From: Flavobacterium hydrocarbonoxydans
Lineage (GTDB): Bacteria > Bacteroidota > Bacteroidia > Flavobacteriales > Flavobacteriaceae
Direction: 5' to 3'
NCBI RefSeq assembly: GCF_009789235.1
Contig: NZ_WSTB01000006.1
Span: 186,001-250,000 of the forward strand
Length of the DNA: 64,000 bases
A program made the translations under genes and the position numbers. Position 1 is the stretch's first letter; every line of letters begins with the position of its first letter. The notes below the pieces were generated by a model. The model was not told the origin of the DNA. It did no database searches and saw nothing but the letters and a program-made list of their open reading frames with translations. This document shows, in pieces, positions 51,962 through 61,524 of this stretch.

Positions 51962-52210
51962 AAAAGCTTCAGAGAAATCTGGAGTTTTTTTATTTAAATG
52001 CTGTCTAATGGACCGCAGATGACACGGATTGGCTATGCCAAAACGCGGATTATAACGGATTTTTTATTTTAATTCTCTTATTGGCACAACCTTTTTGATA
52101 AGCTACCAATTAACTCGGAGGGCTTATATCCGACGCAGCGAACACAGGTTCAAGTCCTGTTCTCTTACTAAAAGACAAAGCTTCAGAGAAATCTGGAGCT
52201 TTTTTTTGTT
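51962..52210 (+). repeat. Composite repeat: terminator, intergenic repeat, tRNA-3'-end-like module
   Basis: In order: hairpin AAAGCTTCAGA/TCTGGAGTTTTT (51963-51990), the CGCAGATGACACGG repeat (52010-52080), GCACAACCTTTTTGATAAGC, and a tRNA-end module with a perfect T-arm (ACAGG TTCAAGT CCTGT, 52144-52160) followed by TCTCTTACTA and a terminator (52178-52209). The same order of parts is found at 1998-2248. Confidence 0.65.
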
Positions 52211-52242
52211 TTAATCCTCTTTGTCAACTTCTCGTTGCGTGA

Positions 52243-52479
52243 AACCGGAACGAAATGAAAATAAAAATTATTTTGTTTCATTCGCTGTGACAAAAAAATA
52301 ATTTAGAAAAAAAATCACAATTGTTGTGACAAAGTAAATTTTAAAAAAAAATCACAGTTATTGTGTCAAAACGAAAATGAAAATAAAATTTACCACACTT
52401 TCTGTGGCAAAAAATAAAAAGAAATAAATTTGCCACGCTTTTCGTAGCAAAATAAAAAATTAAATAAAATTTGCTACAC
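52243..52479. repeat. Tandem hairpin array (copy B)
   Basis: Successive pairs: TGTGA/TCACA twice (52286-52319 and 52325-52356), a broken GTGTCA...ACCACA unit, GTGGCAAA/TTTGCCAC (52404-52436) and GTAGCAAA/TTTGCTAC (52444-52477), each closing an AT-rich loop. The order of stem types matches array A at 9271-9503. 51524-52696 has no gene. Confidence 0.7.
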
Positions 52480-52696
52480 TACTGAAATAAAGTTTCAGAG
52501 AAATCTGGCGCTTTTCGTTTTAACCTTTTTTGTCAATAACTGATGCGCTCACGAGTGAGATGCATGCGCCAGCTGGGGATAAATCGCTCTTTAAAAAAAA
52601 TGCTGAACTTTTAAATTTCCAGCATTTTTCAGGGTAACTAAAACAAACTAAATATGAAATCCATATAGGATATTAAAGAGTCAAAATAATTTCTTT

Positions 52697-53566
52697 TCAA
52701 CTGTATATCTGTTGTAAAAAATCATTCACCTGTGCAGGCTTTCTACCCAGGAGCTTTTCCATGTGTGAGCTTTCGCTGTCCAATTCTCCAATTCTCGCTG
52801 CCTGTGCAAAGCCTGCCAGCATTTTTATCAGCATTCTTGGTGCACCTTTCTTAACAGCTGCATTTATAAATACTTTTGGATCGGGGCTTAAATAAGTAAT
52901 ATTGTGTCCCTTTATTTCAGAAATTTTCTGAGCAATTTCTGTAAAGGAAATACTGCTGCCCGATATCTCATACACCTTATTTTTATGACCCTGCGATCTC
53001 AAAATAACCGCTGCGGTTTCTGCCATCTCGCTTCGGAGCGTGAAAGCTATTTTACCCTGGCCTGCCGGCAGAAAAATACCATCTTCTACAACTTTTTTGC
53101 CTAGAAATTCAGGAAGCATATCCATATACAAAGCATTTCTTAGGATCGTAAAATTCATACCGCTGTTCATAATAGCCGTTTCTGTTGCCAAATGTGATTT
53201 TATAATAAAATAAATAGGCGAATCCCGATGGTCACTTTTATGCAGCTGGCTGGTATAAAGAATATGCTTTACTCCAGCATTTTTAGCCGCCTTGACAACC
53301 AGTTTGTGCTGTATAGTACGATTCCTTACGTCACTGCCGGAAACAAACAGAAGTCTGTCTATACCTGAAAATGCCTTCAGTAAAGAATCATAATCATCGT
53401 AATCTCCAAAAACAACATGAATACCTAAAGATTGTAATTCTGATGCCTTGGTTTTGTCCCTTATCATTGCATAAATGTTTCTTTTTTCTAATCCATTATT
53501 GAGTAAGGCTTTCAGCACCCCTCTTCCATAATGCCCGTTTGCTCCGGTTACCATTATTTTGTCCAT
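52697..53566 (-). CDS. NAD(P)-binding NmrA/SDR family protein
   Basis: A 289-residue atypical short-chain dehydrogenase of the NmrA/QOR2 type. TGANGHYGRGV near the N-terminus is the nucleotide-binding glycine motif (TGxxGxxG). ILYTSQLHKSDH and NFTILRNALYMDML match the family. These proteins reduce quinones or sense the NAD(P) redox state. A longer frame begins at 53614, but MDKIMVTGANG at 53566 fits the usual family start. The gene follows the DUF4249 gene with 72 bases between, so it may share the transcript of the TonB-receptor unit. Substrate unknown. Confidence 0.85.
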   Translation of the reverse strand: MDKIMVTGANGHYGRGVLKALLNNGLEKRNIYAMIRDKTKASELQSLGIHVVFGDYDDYDSLLKAFSGIDRLLFVSGSDVRNRTIQHKLVVKAAKNAGVKHILYTSQLHKSDHRDSPIYFIIKSHLATETAIMNSGMNFTILRNALYMDMLPEFLGKKVVEDGIFLPAGQGKIAFTLRSEMAETAAVILRSQGHKNKVYEISGSSISFTEIAQKISEIKGHNITYLSPDPKVFINAAVKKGAPRMLIKMLAGFAQAARIGELDSESSHMEKLLGRKPAQVNDFLQQIYS

Positions 53567-53638
53567 TTTTAATCTGAATTTGTAAAAGTTAAAATGCGAT
53601 AAAAAAAACTGCATTTTATCGCATTTACAAGAACTTGA

Positions 53639-54460
53639 TTACTTAACGGTATAGTTTTTAATATCCATTTCTGCCAGCCTGAAGTAGCCAAAAGCGTAAT
53701 TTTTGCTATCAGTCTGATTGACAATATTACCGCGGACTGCACTTGGTATTGTAGGGAAAGGGCTGCCATCATTACCAGAAGCTATTATTAGTCTGTACAT
53801 GTAATTGTAATAGCTTTTCGAAATTCCGTACAGCCTTATGTCTATCTGGTCCCCAGCTTTTAAATCTTCAGAAGAATAGGATTCCTGCATTATATTACCA
53901 TTAGTGTACTCATCATCTTCAACTTCAAGCTCCGGAAACGGCGTGTACGGCTGGGTAATACTGTTTAGATAAAAATTTACCTGATCTGCATTATCCTGAT
54001 AGTAGAATGTTATTTCAATTTCATCACCGGTATCACCTCCTTTGTCGTTCTGATCAATATTATCTTCAATTTCAGGAACAGGTGTCAATGTTTCTGATGC
54101 GGTATAGGTCTGGCCATTTAAAACAATTTTTAAGGTATAGGTCTGGCCTATAACAGGAAGAAAATTGCTGCAGACATATTGCCCTGTTCCCGGGGTTTCT
54201 ACAAATTCAAAAACTGTATTTGACGGGTTTGTTACAGTAACTACCGCTCCGGAGACAGTCGGGAATTCAGGGCTGTAATAGCCTGTTGTTGTCGATAAGA
54301 CAATCTTTTGTTCATTGCCTGTCGTATTTTTTACCCAGTCGATAGAAGCGTCTATAACCAGTCTTGGTGGTGCTGTATTAAGATCGGCAGTAATAACGTC
54401 TTCGCATCCTGTTAAAAACAGTCCAGAGGATAGTATGAGAATTTTTTGTAATAGTTTCAT
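53639..54460 (-). CDS. DUF4249 family lipoprotein
   Basis: A 273-residue lipoprotein; lipobox FLTGC (Cys 19). The family pattern is seen: LVIDASIDW near the start (an Ig-like region), TVSGAVVTVTNP, YVCSNFLPVIGQTYTLKIVLNGQTYTASETLTPVP and the C-terminal SAVRGNIVNQTDSKNYAFGYF. DUF4249 proteins almost always follow a TonB-dependent receptor and probably serve as its surface-exposed partner. Here the receptor gene ends 33 bases upstream. The ligand is unknown. Confidence 0.92.
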   Translation of the reverse strand: MKLLQKILILSSGLFLTGCEDVITADLNTAPPRLVIDASIDWVKNTTGNEQKIVLSTTTGYYSPEFPTVSGAVVTVTNPSNTVFEFVETPGTGQYVCSNFLPVIGQTYTLKIVLNGQTYTASETLTPVPEIEDNIDQNDKGGDTGDEIEITFYYQDNADQVNFYLNSITQPYTPFPELEVEDDEYTNGNIMQESYSSEDLKAGDQIDIRLYGISKSYYNYMYRLIIASGNDGSPFPTIPSAVRGNIVNQTDSKNYAFGYFRLAEMDIKNYTVK

Positions 54461-54493
54461 TTTATATCTTTTTTAAAAGTCTGTAGTATATTT

Positions 54494-56869
54494 TTAAAAT
54501 TTGAAATTGTAGCTTACACTAGGAACAATACCAAAAATGGATGTTCTTCTTGTCTCACTTAATCCGGTATCTTCGTTCTGTCTAAAACTGTATGAGGCTG
54601 CATTGCTTCTGCTGTAAAGATTGTAGATACTGAAATTCCATTCGCCCTGCCAGCCTTTTTTCTTATCAGGTTTAGGAGTATAAGTTGCAGATACATCTAA
54701 ATGGTGGTATGCAGATAAAGAATCGTCATTTCTTGATCCATAACTCGCAACAGTGATACCTTGATATTGGTATTTTCCATTAGGAAATGTTGCGGCTTTT
54801 CCGCTCTGGAAAGTAAAAATACTCCCAAATGTCCATTTCGGATTTAAAGTATAAGCTCCCGTAACAGATAAATTATGCAATTTGTCAAAATTTGCCCTGT
54901 ACCATTCCCCGTTATTTATACCCGGTTCATCTGCATTTCTGCCTGGAGTTCTTTGTTCTGCCTTAGAAATAGTATAGGAAACCCAGCCCGTCAGCTTTCC
55001 TGTATTTTTTTTGAACATCAGTTCCAGACCGTACGATCTAGCTTCTCCGTTTAAAAGCACCCTTTCTACGGCGTCGATTCCAAGTAAGTCTGCGCCGTCA
55101 ATATAGTCTGCTTTGTTTTTTACTTTTTTATAGAAGGTTTCTGCTTCCAGGGAATATTTATCGTCTTTAAAATTGTGAAAGTAACCCAGTGCTACCTGAT
55201 CTAAAATTTCTGGTTTAAGGTATTGGTCACTTGGTGCCCAAATATCAAGCGGAGTTGCAGAAGCAGTATTGGAAATTAGATGAACATATTGGCTCATTCG
55301 ATTGTAGCTGACCTTGATCGATTGGTCATTGTTTAACGAATAGGCCATGGCAAGTCTTGGTTCTAAGTTGTCAAAACTCGCTATCTTTTTGTTTTTCTTA
55401 TAGTTTATTGTTCCTGTTGGTTCAGCCTCTTCATAAATTTGAAACTCCTGATTGAAAACCAGTGGCTGATTATTGGCATAAGTATATACTTCCTGTGCGC
55501 CTAATCTTTGAAAGTTACTGTAGCGAAGTCCATAATTCAGGGATAATTTTTCAGAAAGATTTTGCTCTGCACTGATGTATATGGCATTTTCAAAAGCATA
55601 CTTTTTGGCGAGCTGGTCCGGATTGATGGCCGAAGTTTCTCCATACGGTCTAATTGTACCTGGATTAAAACTGTAGTAAATTGAATTTATACCGTAATTT
55701 AAAGTCAGATCATTTGAAAAATAGTGCTTAAAATCATATTTAAAATTGTAATTTTTCACATCTGATTTCCAGTCAAGACCGACGGTTTTCACTTTAATCT
55801 GGTAGTCATAATCACTGTAAATGGCTGATGCGTTAGAGAAAATCTTGTCTGAGAATATATGGTTCCATCTAAGATTGAAAAGCTTATTGCCATAAACGTT
55901 TATAAAGCTGTTATTAAAATTTAGGTTGTCGTTACCAAAATAACCTGATACAAAAACATTATTTCTATCATTGAACTTGTAATTAAACTTGGCATTCAAA
56001 TCGTAGAAATAGGCTGAATTTGGTTCATCTGCCAATTTCATAAAGAGATGCGCGTAAGAGCCTCTCCCCGCAACCACAAAGGAACTTTTTTCTTTAACGA
56101 TAGGGCCTTCAACAAGCAGTCGGCTTGAGACTAACCCTATTCCTCCGTTAACATGATACTCCTTGTTATTTCCTTCCTTTTGATAAATATCCAGGACCGA
56201 GGATATACGTCCTCCAAAATTTGCGGGAATCCCACCTTTATAAAGTTTTAAATCTTTGATTACATCGGAGTTAAAAACAGAAAAGAATCCGAATAAATGC
56301 GAAGTATTGTAAACAACGGCTTCATCAAGAAGTACCAGATTTCCGTCAACAGAACCTCCTCTGACATTAAATCCTGATGCGCCTTCCTGAGCATTCGTAA
56401 CTCCGGGAAGCTGTAATATAGATTTCAGGACATCGACTTCGCCCAAAACGGCTGGCATCTTTTTTATCGTGGCAATAGAGAGTTTATTCGTACTCATTTC
56501 TGGCTTTCGGATGTTTGCTTTTGTTGTATTGCTTTTAATTACAACTTCGTCCAATGTTTTACTGACTTCTGTCATCCCAAAGTTCATTTTTGTGTTTTCG
56601 GTCAGCGTGATAGTTTCTTCGATATTATTAAAACCCATGTAGCTTATGATAACGGTGTAAGTTCCTTTTGGCAGTGTCGTGGTATAAAATCCGTAAGAAT
56701 TGGTAGTAATGCCTACTTTAGCTTCCGGAATGTAAATGTTTACGCCAATTAATGTTTCGGTATTGGACTCATTGGCTATTATGCCGCTAAGGGTCACTTT
56801 TTCCTGCGAATATGTATGGACTACAAAGGCAAAAAAGAGTAATAGAAAGGGGTGGATTCTGCTTTTCAT
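54494..56869 (-). CDS. TonB-dependent receptor with carboxypeptidase-like N-terminal domain
   Basis: A 791-residue outer-membrane receptor; signal peptide about 1-21 (ending TYSQ). Residues about 24-110 form the carboxypeptidase-D-regulatory-like domain (LSGIIANESNTETLIGVNIYI...SYMGFNN), then the plug (about 130-240, with GASGFNVRGGSVDGNLVLLDEAVVYN) and a 22-strand-type barrel ending in SYNFKF. It takes up a substrate across the outer membrane using TonB. First gene of a unit with DUF4249 and the NmrA-like protein. Divergent from the LytS/LytTR pair, which may control it. There is no SusD partner, so a glycan role is less likely. Confidence 0.93.
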   Translation of the reverse strand: MKSRIHPFLLLFFAFVVHTYSQEKVTLSGIIANESNTETLIGVNIYIPEAKVGITTNSYGFYTTTLPKGTYTVIISYMGFNNIEETITLTENTKMNFGMTEVSKTLDEVVIKSNTTKANIRKPEMSTNKLSIATIKKMPAVLGEVDVLKSILQLPGVTNAQEGASGFNVRGGSVDGNLVLLDEAVVYNTSHLFGFFSVFNSDVIKDLKLYKGGIPANFGGRISSVLDIYQKEGNNKEYHVNGGIGLVSSRLLVEGPIVKEKSSFVVAGRGSYAHLFMKLADEPNSAYFYDLNAKFNYKFNDRNNVFVSGYFGNDNLNFNNSFINVYGNKLFNLRWNHIFSDKIFSNASAIYSDYDYQIKVKTVGLDWKSDVKNYNFKYDFKHYFSNDLTLNYGINSIYYSFNPGTIRPYGETSAINPDQLAKKYAFENAIYISAEQNLSEKLSLNYGLRYSNFQRLGAQEVYTYANNQPLVFNQEFQIYEEAEPTGTINYKKNKKIASFDNLEPRLAMAYSLNNDQSIKVSYNRMSQYVHLISNTASATPLDIWAPSDQYLKPEILDQVALGYFHNFKDDKYSLEAETFYKKVKNKADYIDGADLLGIDAVERVLLNGEARSYGLELMFKKNTGKLTGWVSYTISKAEQRTPGRNADEPGINNGEWYRANFDKLHNLSVTGAYTLNPKWTFGSIFTFQSGKAATFPNGKYQYQGITVASYGSRNDDSLSAYHHLDVSATYTPKPDKKKGWQGEWNFSIYNLYSRSNAASYSFRQNEDTGLSETRRTSIFGIVPSVSYNFKF

Positions 56870-57216
56870 TTATTAAAATTTAGGATTAAATGTTACATTT
56901 CCCGGCTAAAGTATATTTTTGTTGCACCCGCATATTTTATATATACAAAATGCGTTACTTTATATATTAAAGCCACTTTTTCATATAGTAAAAAAATTGC
57001 ACACCAAGATTTCAGCGAAAGAAGCGGGGTTTTTAAAGCAAAAAAAAATCTAATTGAACTATCCTTTTTTTAGGCCTTGCATGTTATTATTTGGGCCCAT
57101 AGAAAAGGTTTACTATCTTAAAATCTTATTTTGGTATATAAATAATGTGCTTTTGTATAGTAAAAATTTATAATTTTCGCGTATTGCTATATTTGCTGGA
57201 AAACTAAAATAGTCCT
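56870..57216. promoter_or_regulatory. Divergent control region between receptor and LytS/LytTR genes
   Basis: TATATTTG (57188-57195) is the probable -7 box of the kinase gene, 22 bases before its ATG. The words TATAGTAAA (near 56985 and 57156) and TTTACTAT (57110) recur and could be sites for the LytTR regulator. No gene is seen. Confidence 0.4.
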
Positions 57217-58263
57217 ATGAATAAATGTTTACCCAAAAAAACAATGGATACCAACTGGATGGTTGAGTTTTTCATTTCAGACAAATACCGGTTTTATCGT
57301 CATTTGCTGCTGATCACATTCAGTATTATTGTTTTGTACTACAGTCCGCCGGACTATATAGAACCTTTCGAGACCTATAATCGAATAGTCTTTTTTATTC
57401 AGATAATTTTATTGGTTTACAGTAATATGTATTTTTTTGTACCTAAATTTTTGTTGAGAAAAAAATACCTTAATTATGGTCTTTCTGTTCTTTCAGGTAT
57501 GATACTGGCGTATGTCATGCATGAGTGTGCTTCTTGTTATCTTAAATCTTATCTACTGCCTTACGAGGATGACAATATTAACTTTTTTACCTATTCCTTT
57601 ATGATCATGGTGCTTATTATTGCATCAGCAGCAATTAAATTATTCCAGCAATGGATATCTGATTCCCAGCTAATTCATGATCTGGAACTGGCAAAAGCTG
57701 GTGCCGAACTGGAACAGCTCAAGAATCAGATCAATCCGCATTTCCTTTTTAATATGCTCAATAATGCCAATGTTTTAATTGAAGATGACCCTAAAAAAGC
57801 TTCGCAGGTTTTGGTGAAGCTTAGCGACCTGCTTCGTTATCAGCTTTATGACAGCTCTAGAGATAAAGTTTTATTAACTTCAGAAATCCATTTTTTAGAA
57901 GATTTTTTAAATTTGGAAAAAGTCAGAAGGGATAATTTTAATTTTTTAATATCCAAGGAGGGCGAATTAAGCGGCATCCAGGTTCCGCCCTTATTATTTA
58001 TTTCATTTGTAGAAAATGCCGTAAAGCATAATAATGACTCAGCGAAATCATCCTACGTAAATTTGTTCTTCGATGTTCGCCGCACGGAGCTTTTTTTCAA
58101 ATGCATAAACTCAAAACCCGCTGTAAAAGCAATTAATAAATCAGGTGGATTAGGTATGGCCAATATTCAAAGAAGATTGGAACTCCTGTTCCCTTCTACA
58201 CATGATTTGAAAATAGAAGATAACGCGGAAACCTACTGCGTTACATTAACTTTAAAATTATAA
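57217..58263 (+). CDS. LytS-type sensor histidine kinase
   Basis: A 348-residue membrane kinase. Four membrane segments (about 28-44, 57-80, 88-110, 122-142) are followed by the His_kinase domain with H175 in QLKNQINPHFLFNMLNN and a compact ATPase (FVENAVKHNN, GGLGMANIQRRLELLF). This is the standard layout for kinases paired with LytTR regulators. The stop is 1 base before the next start. An internal ATG at residue 10 is possible. No sensor domain outside the membrane part is present, so the signal probably acts in or at the membrane. Confidence 0.93.
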   Translation: MNKCLPKKTMDTNWMVEFFISDKYRFYRHLLLITFSIIVLYYSPPDYIEPFETYNRIVFFIQIILLVYSNMYFFVPKFLLRKKYLNYGLSVLSGMILAYVMHECASCYLKSYLLPYEDDNINFFTYSFMIMVLIIASAAIKLFQQWISDSQLIHDLELAKAGAELEQLKNQINPHFLFNMLNNANVLIEDDPKKASQVLVKLSDLLRYQLYDSSRDKVLLTSEIHFLEDFLNLEKVRRDNFNFLISKEGELSGIQVPPLLFISFVENAVKHNNDSAKSSYVNLFFDVRRTELFFKCINSKPAVKAINKSGGLGMANIQRRLELLFPSTHDLKIEDNAETYCVTLTLKL

Positions 58264-58264
58264 A

Positions 58265-58987
58265 ATGAACTGCATAATAGTAGATGACGAGCCATTGGCA
58301 AGAAAAGCAATCCAAAAGCTGGTCTCTCAGACAGAAAATCTAGAAGTTATAGCTTCATTTAACGGAGTAGAAGCCTCAAGGGAATTTCTGGTAAAAAACA
58401 CTATCGATTTAATATTTCTGGACATTCAAATGCCGGGGGTTAACGGAATTGAATTTGCCAGGACTATTTCTAAAAAAACCTTAGTGGTATTTACTACCGC
58501 TTTTCATGAATTTGCTTCTGAAAGTTATGAAGTCGATGCTATTGACTATTTGATCAAACCTGTAAAATTAGAACGCTTCCAAAAAGCAGTCGAAAAAGCA
58601 CAGACTTATTGCAAATTATTTCATACCGATACTATAGAGAGTAATATAGAAAACATAACCGATGATTATATTTTCGTAAGGGCAGACCGCAGAATGTTTA
58701 AAGTGCATTTCAGTGACATTCTTTTTATCGAAGGTTTAAAAGATTATGTGGTTCTTTATTTGGAAAATCAGAAAGTGATTACCCTGATGAATATCAAAAC
58801 TATTCACGACCTACTTCCAAAAAGTTTCTTTGTAAGAGTCAGCAAATCTTATATAATCAATGTAAAAAAAATAGATTCTGTAGATAACAATACGGTATAT
58901 ATTGGAAAAAATGAAATACCAATTGGTAATATTTACAGGGATTTCTTTTTTAATGAATTTGTAACAAGGAAAATTTTGAACAAATAA
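58265..58987 (+). CDS. LytTR response regulator
   Basis: A 240-residue regulator. Receiver domain about 1-115 with the acidic pair DDE (7-9), D53 in LIFLDIQMPG and K in YLIKPVKL; LytTR DNA-binding domain about 138-238 (DDYIFVRADRRMFKVHFSDILFIEGLKDYVVLYL...FFVRVSKSYIINV). It is the partner of the kinase directly upstream (1-base gap). Because the pair is divergent from the TonB receptor operon, control of that operon is the likeliest role, by inference. Confidence 0.95.
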   Translation: MNCIIVDDEPLARKAIQKLVSQTENLEVIASFNGVEASREFLVKNTIDLIFLDIQMPGVNGIEFARTISKKTLVVFTTAFHEFASESYEVDAIDYLIKPVKLERFQKAVEKAQTYCKLFHTDTIESNIENITDDYIFVRADRRMFKVHFSDILFIEGLKDYVVLYLENQKVITLMNIKTIHDLLPKSFFVRVSKSYIINVKKIDSVDNNTVYIGKNEIPIGNIYRDFFFNEFVTRKILNK

Positions 58988-59082
58988 TAAAAAGCCCTTT
59001 TTTGAGCTTACAACTGTCGAAATTGATTCACTTAATAAAATCGATTCATTTTGAAACTATAACAAAATTATGAAAACTAAAG

Positions 59083-59270
59083 CCCTAGCCCAGTCCCGAT
59101 TGCTATCGGGAGTAACGGCATCCTTTTGTGGCGGGGTTCGACACAAAAGATAGAGTGGATAACTGGAATAGCTACTAATTAAAAATGGACAAAAGAAAGA
59201 TTTTCCTTTGTCCATTTTGTGTCTGACGGTACAGAATCCGAACCATCTATTAGAGGATTTAAGTATTTTA
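59083..59270 (+). repeat. Structured dispersed repeat with terminator (copy 5)
   Basis: Near-identical to 51706-51855: CCCTAGCCCAGTCCCGATTG, CTTTTGTG/CACAAAAG, GGATAACTGGAATAGCT, then AAATGGACAAA/TTTGTCCATTT, then GACGGTACAGAATCCGAACC and TTAGAGGATTTAAG. It lies downstream of the LytTR gene. The rest of 58988-59475 is AT-rich and without a gene. Confidence 0.75.
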
Positions 59271-59475
59271 AATAAATTTTAATTTAATGTTTATTATTAT
59301 ATTTCAGTAAGACCTTGTTTTGCATACTTTTTATGATTTTTTTTAGAAATAATTTATTCTAAAATTAAATTGCAAACCATTACCACCTGTAAAAGAAAAT
59401 GAGATTATAAATGACAATTTCATAAATTTGAATTTAGAAGTTTTTAACCCTATTGGAATTTACATTTTTAAATTT

Positions 59476-60417
59476 TCACAGCAATTTTATTGGTATATAG
59501 ATATCAATAATGTGAAAATTTTCAGGATGCAATTTAGGATCATTTAAATGACTTAAAAAGAAATTTCTATTATCTGGCTGATAACCATTTTCTTCAAACC
59601 AAACTTCGTAAATATACTTCCAAGTTTTAAAGCATTCAGACATTGGTGCTTCTTTATGGAAAACAGCATATAATCCACCGCTTATTATTGTATTGCCAAT
59701 TATCCCTTCTCCTATTATATTTTCAGGGACAGACAAACAAACATCTGCCTGAAGCATTCCAGATAAATTAGCATTACTTCTATAAACAGTTAATGCTTTG
59801 GTTTCAGGAAAATTTACTAAATTTCTCGGAGAAGCCCAGTTAAAAAGCTGTTCAAACATTTTACCAAATATTTCACTATCATGATGGTGGATATTGAGAT
59901 TTCTGATATATATAACATTAAATTCCTCCATTTTTTTAACTTCAAAATCAACTTTTACAATTTCACTCATTTCATTTTTTTTTAAATTATTTAATTTGAG
60001 TGCAAGGTAGTCTTCGATTTTTGAATGCTTTTTTCCAATATTGCTATCAGTTATACCAATATTGCTATTTTTATGTTGCTTTCGCCATTCACTTGGTGTC
60101 ATCTGTTTTACCTCACGAAAAGTTCTCGAAAAAGACGATATATTTAAAAAACCGCAATCAGCAGCAATTTCACTAATCGTTTTCGATGGATTATTCATTA
60201 AGAAAAACAAAGCCCTCTCTATTTTTGCGTTTTTTATAAATTCGTTAATCGTCGTTCCGGTAACAGATTTAAAAATTCTATGGAAATGAAATTTTGAAAA
60301 ATTAGAAAGACCAGCTAATTTTTCTAAAGAAAGTTCTTCATGAAGATTTCCTTTAATATAATCTATACTTTTATTGATTCTAAAGTAATACTCTTTAATA
60401 GACTCTTCTTTTGTCAT
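59476..60417 (-). CDS. AraC family regulator with GyrI-like effector domain
   Basis: A 313-residue transcription factor. The AraC double helix-turn-helix is at the N-terminus (about 12-112: LSLEKLAGLSNFSKFHFHRIFKSVTG, FLNISSFSRTFREVKQMTPSEWRK), and a GyrI-like/SoxS-Rob type ligand domain fills about 155-313 (VIYIRNLNI, ISGGLYAVFHKEAPMSECFKTWKYIYEVWFEENGY, DIYIPIK). Such proteins bind small hydrophobic or cationic drugs and regulate efflux or detoxification genes. No obvious target gene is adjacent, so the regulon is unknown. Confidence 0.95.
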   Translation of the reverse strand: MTKEESIKEYYFRINKSIDYIKGNLHEELSLEKLAGLSNFSKFHFHRIFKSVTGTTINEFIKNAKIERALFFLMNNPSKTISEIAADCGFLNISSFSRTFREVKQMTPSEWRKQHKNSNIGITDSNIGKKHSKIEDYLALKLNNLKKNEMSEIVKVDFEVKKMEEFNVIYIRNLNIHHHDSEIFGKMFEQLFNWASPRNLVNFPETKALTVYRSNANLSGMLQADVCLSVPENIIGEGIIGNTIISGGLYAVFHKEAPMSECFKTWKYIYEVWFEENGYQPDNRNFFLSHLNDPKLHPENFHIIDIYIPIKLL

Positions 60418-60616
60418 ACTTGCTAATGAATAGTGTCTTTTTAACTAATATTTTAAATACGCAATCGAATATTGAAGGCAAAGTTACAAATGTATTAGAT
60501 AAATCTTTGTTTTTAAAATCCCCTTTTAAAGAACCATGATGCGATTCGAACCAAATTCGCTTGTAAACAGTGACTTTATAAAAAGTAAAAAAGATATTGA
60601 TAAGATTTTCGAACCA

Positions 60617-60715
60617 TAAAAAAACCTGAGAATCAAAAATTCTCAGGCTTTTTTAATTGTTTTAGTGACCTTGACGGTGCAGAATTCGAATCATATGTTA
60701 GAGGATTTGAAGATT
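60617..60715 (-). repeat. Terminator plus degenerate tRNA-3'-end-like remnant
   Basis: AAAAAACCTGAGAAT pairs with ATTCTCAGGCTTTTTT (60617-60655). It is followed by TTTAGTGACCTTGACGG and GCAGAATTCGAATC, the same arrangement as terminator plus TTTAGTGACC that flanks the real tRNA at 61565. The tRNA body is missing. Confidence 0.6.
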
Positions 60716-60793
60716 TTGAATGAAGTATGATTGATTTGTAATTAATAAAATCTTTTTTTATTTATATTAGCTTAGTATAAAATCCAATAAAAA

Positions 60794-61402
60794 ATGAACA
60801 AATTTCTATTAGTTTTTTTATTAGCAATTACTTTACAGGGTTGTAAGAATAATTATTCATACGAAAATGAAGAATTAAAAGCAATTGAAGATATTAGTAA
60901 CGACTTTTTAATTAAAAAAGACTTAAATAAATTATTAGATGTTCCCGATTCAATTGATCATGTTAAAGTCTATAAACCGAATATTGATTCATTAAATATA
61001 AATGTTTATCTCTCCGATGCGCTTATTCCAATTGTACAAGAAAAAGAAGATAACTTGTGGATGTTTAAAAATAATCAATTTTCAAAATCTGATTCCATAG
61101 TATTTTATGGGATTGTAAATTCAAATCGTTTTAAGGAACTAGGTTATAGGGATTTTGATAAGACAAAAATCAAATTAAGAAAACCATATAGTCAGTTTGA
61201 AATTTCTGAAGTAAAAATTGTTGCAGATCAAGAATATAAAATTCTTAAGTTTTCACGAGTATGCTTCGATGATAAAAAACAAAACGGAGTAGTTGTTGTT
61301 GAATTGCTTACTGGTTTAGAATATGGAACTCAAAGTGGTTACAACGGTGCTATTTTGATTAAAAAGGAGAATAATAAATGGATTTACATACAACCAAATT
61401 AA
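60794..61402 (+). CDS. Hypothetical lipoprotein
   Basis: A 202-residue lipoprotein; the signal ends in LQGC (Cys 17). It is rich in Lys, Asp and Ile, with a mixed alpha/beta pattern in the mature part. The segment SDSIVFYGIVNSNRFKELGYRDFDKTKIKLRKPYSQF looks like a folded core, but I do not recognise a family. The start ATG at 60794 follows an AT-rich stretch with TATATTAG. It stands alone between tRNA-like remnants, which suggests that it came with mobile DNA. Confidence 0.65.
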   Translation: MNKFLLVFLLAITLQGCKNNYSYENEELKAIEDISNDFLIKKDLNKLLDVPDSIDHVKVYKPNIDSLNINVYLSDALIPIVQEKEDNLWMFKNNQFSKSDSIVFYGIVNSNRFKELGYRDFDKTKIKLRKPYSQFEISEVKIVADQEYKILKFSRVCFDDKKQNGVVVVELLTGLEYGTQSGYNGAILIKKENNKWIYIQPN

Positions 61403-61524
61403 AAAGATGAGCTTTAATTTATTCGACTTAAATGGTTCAAATCCCATTACGTCAACTTCATGGGATTTATAAACCGCCAATATTTATAAAACAAAACTTA
61501 CCAAACTGTTTGAAAAAGACATAA

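Noticed and set aside
52115..52170. Complete tRNA gene at the module with the perfect T-arm
   Set aside because: No acceptor 5' strand, D-arm or anticodon arm can be found upstream; only the 3' half is present.
53567..53614. Longer N-terminus of the NmrA-like protein
   Set aside because: The 16 extra residues have no family counterpart and would precede the conserved start directly before TGANG.
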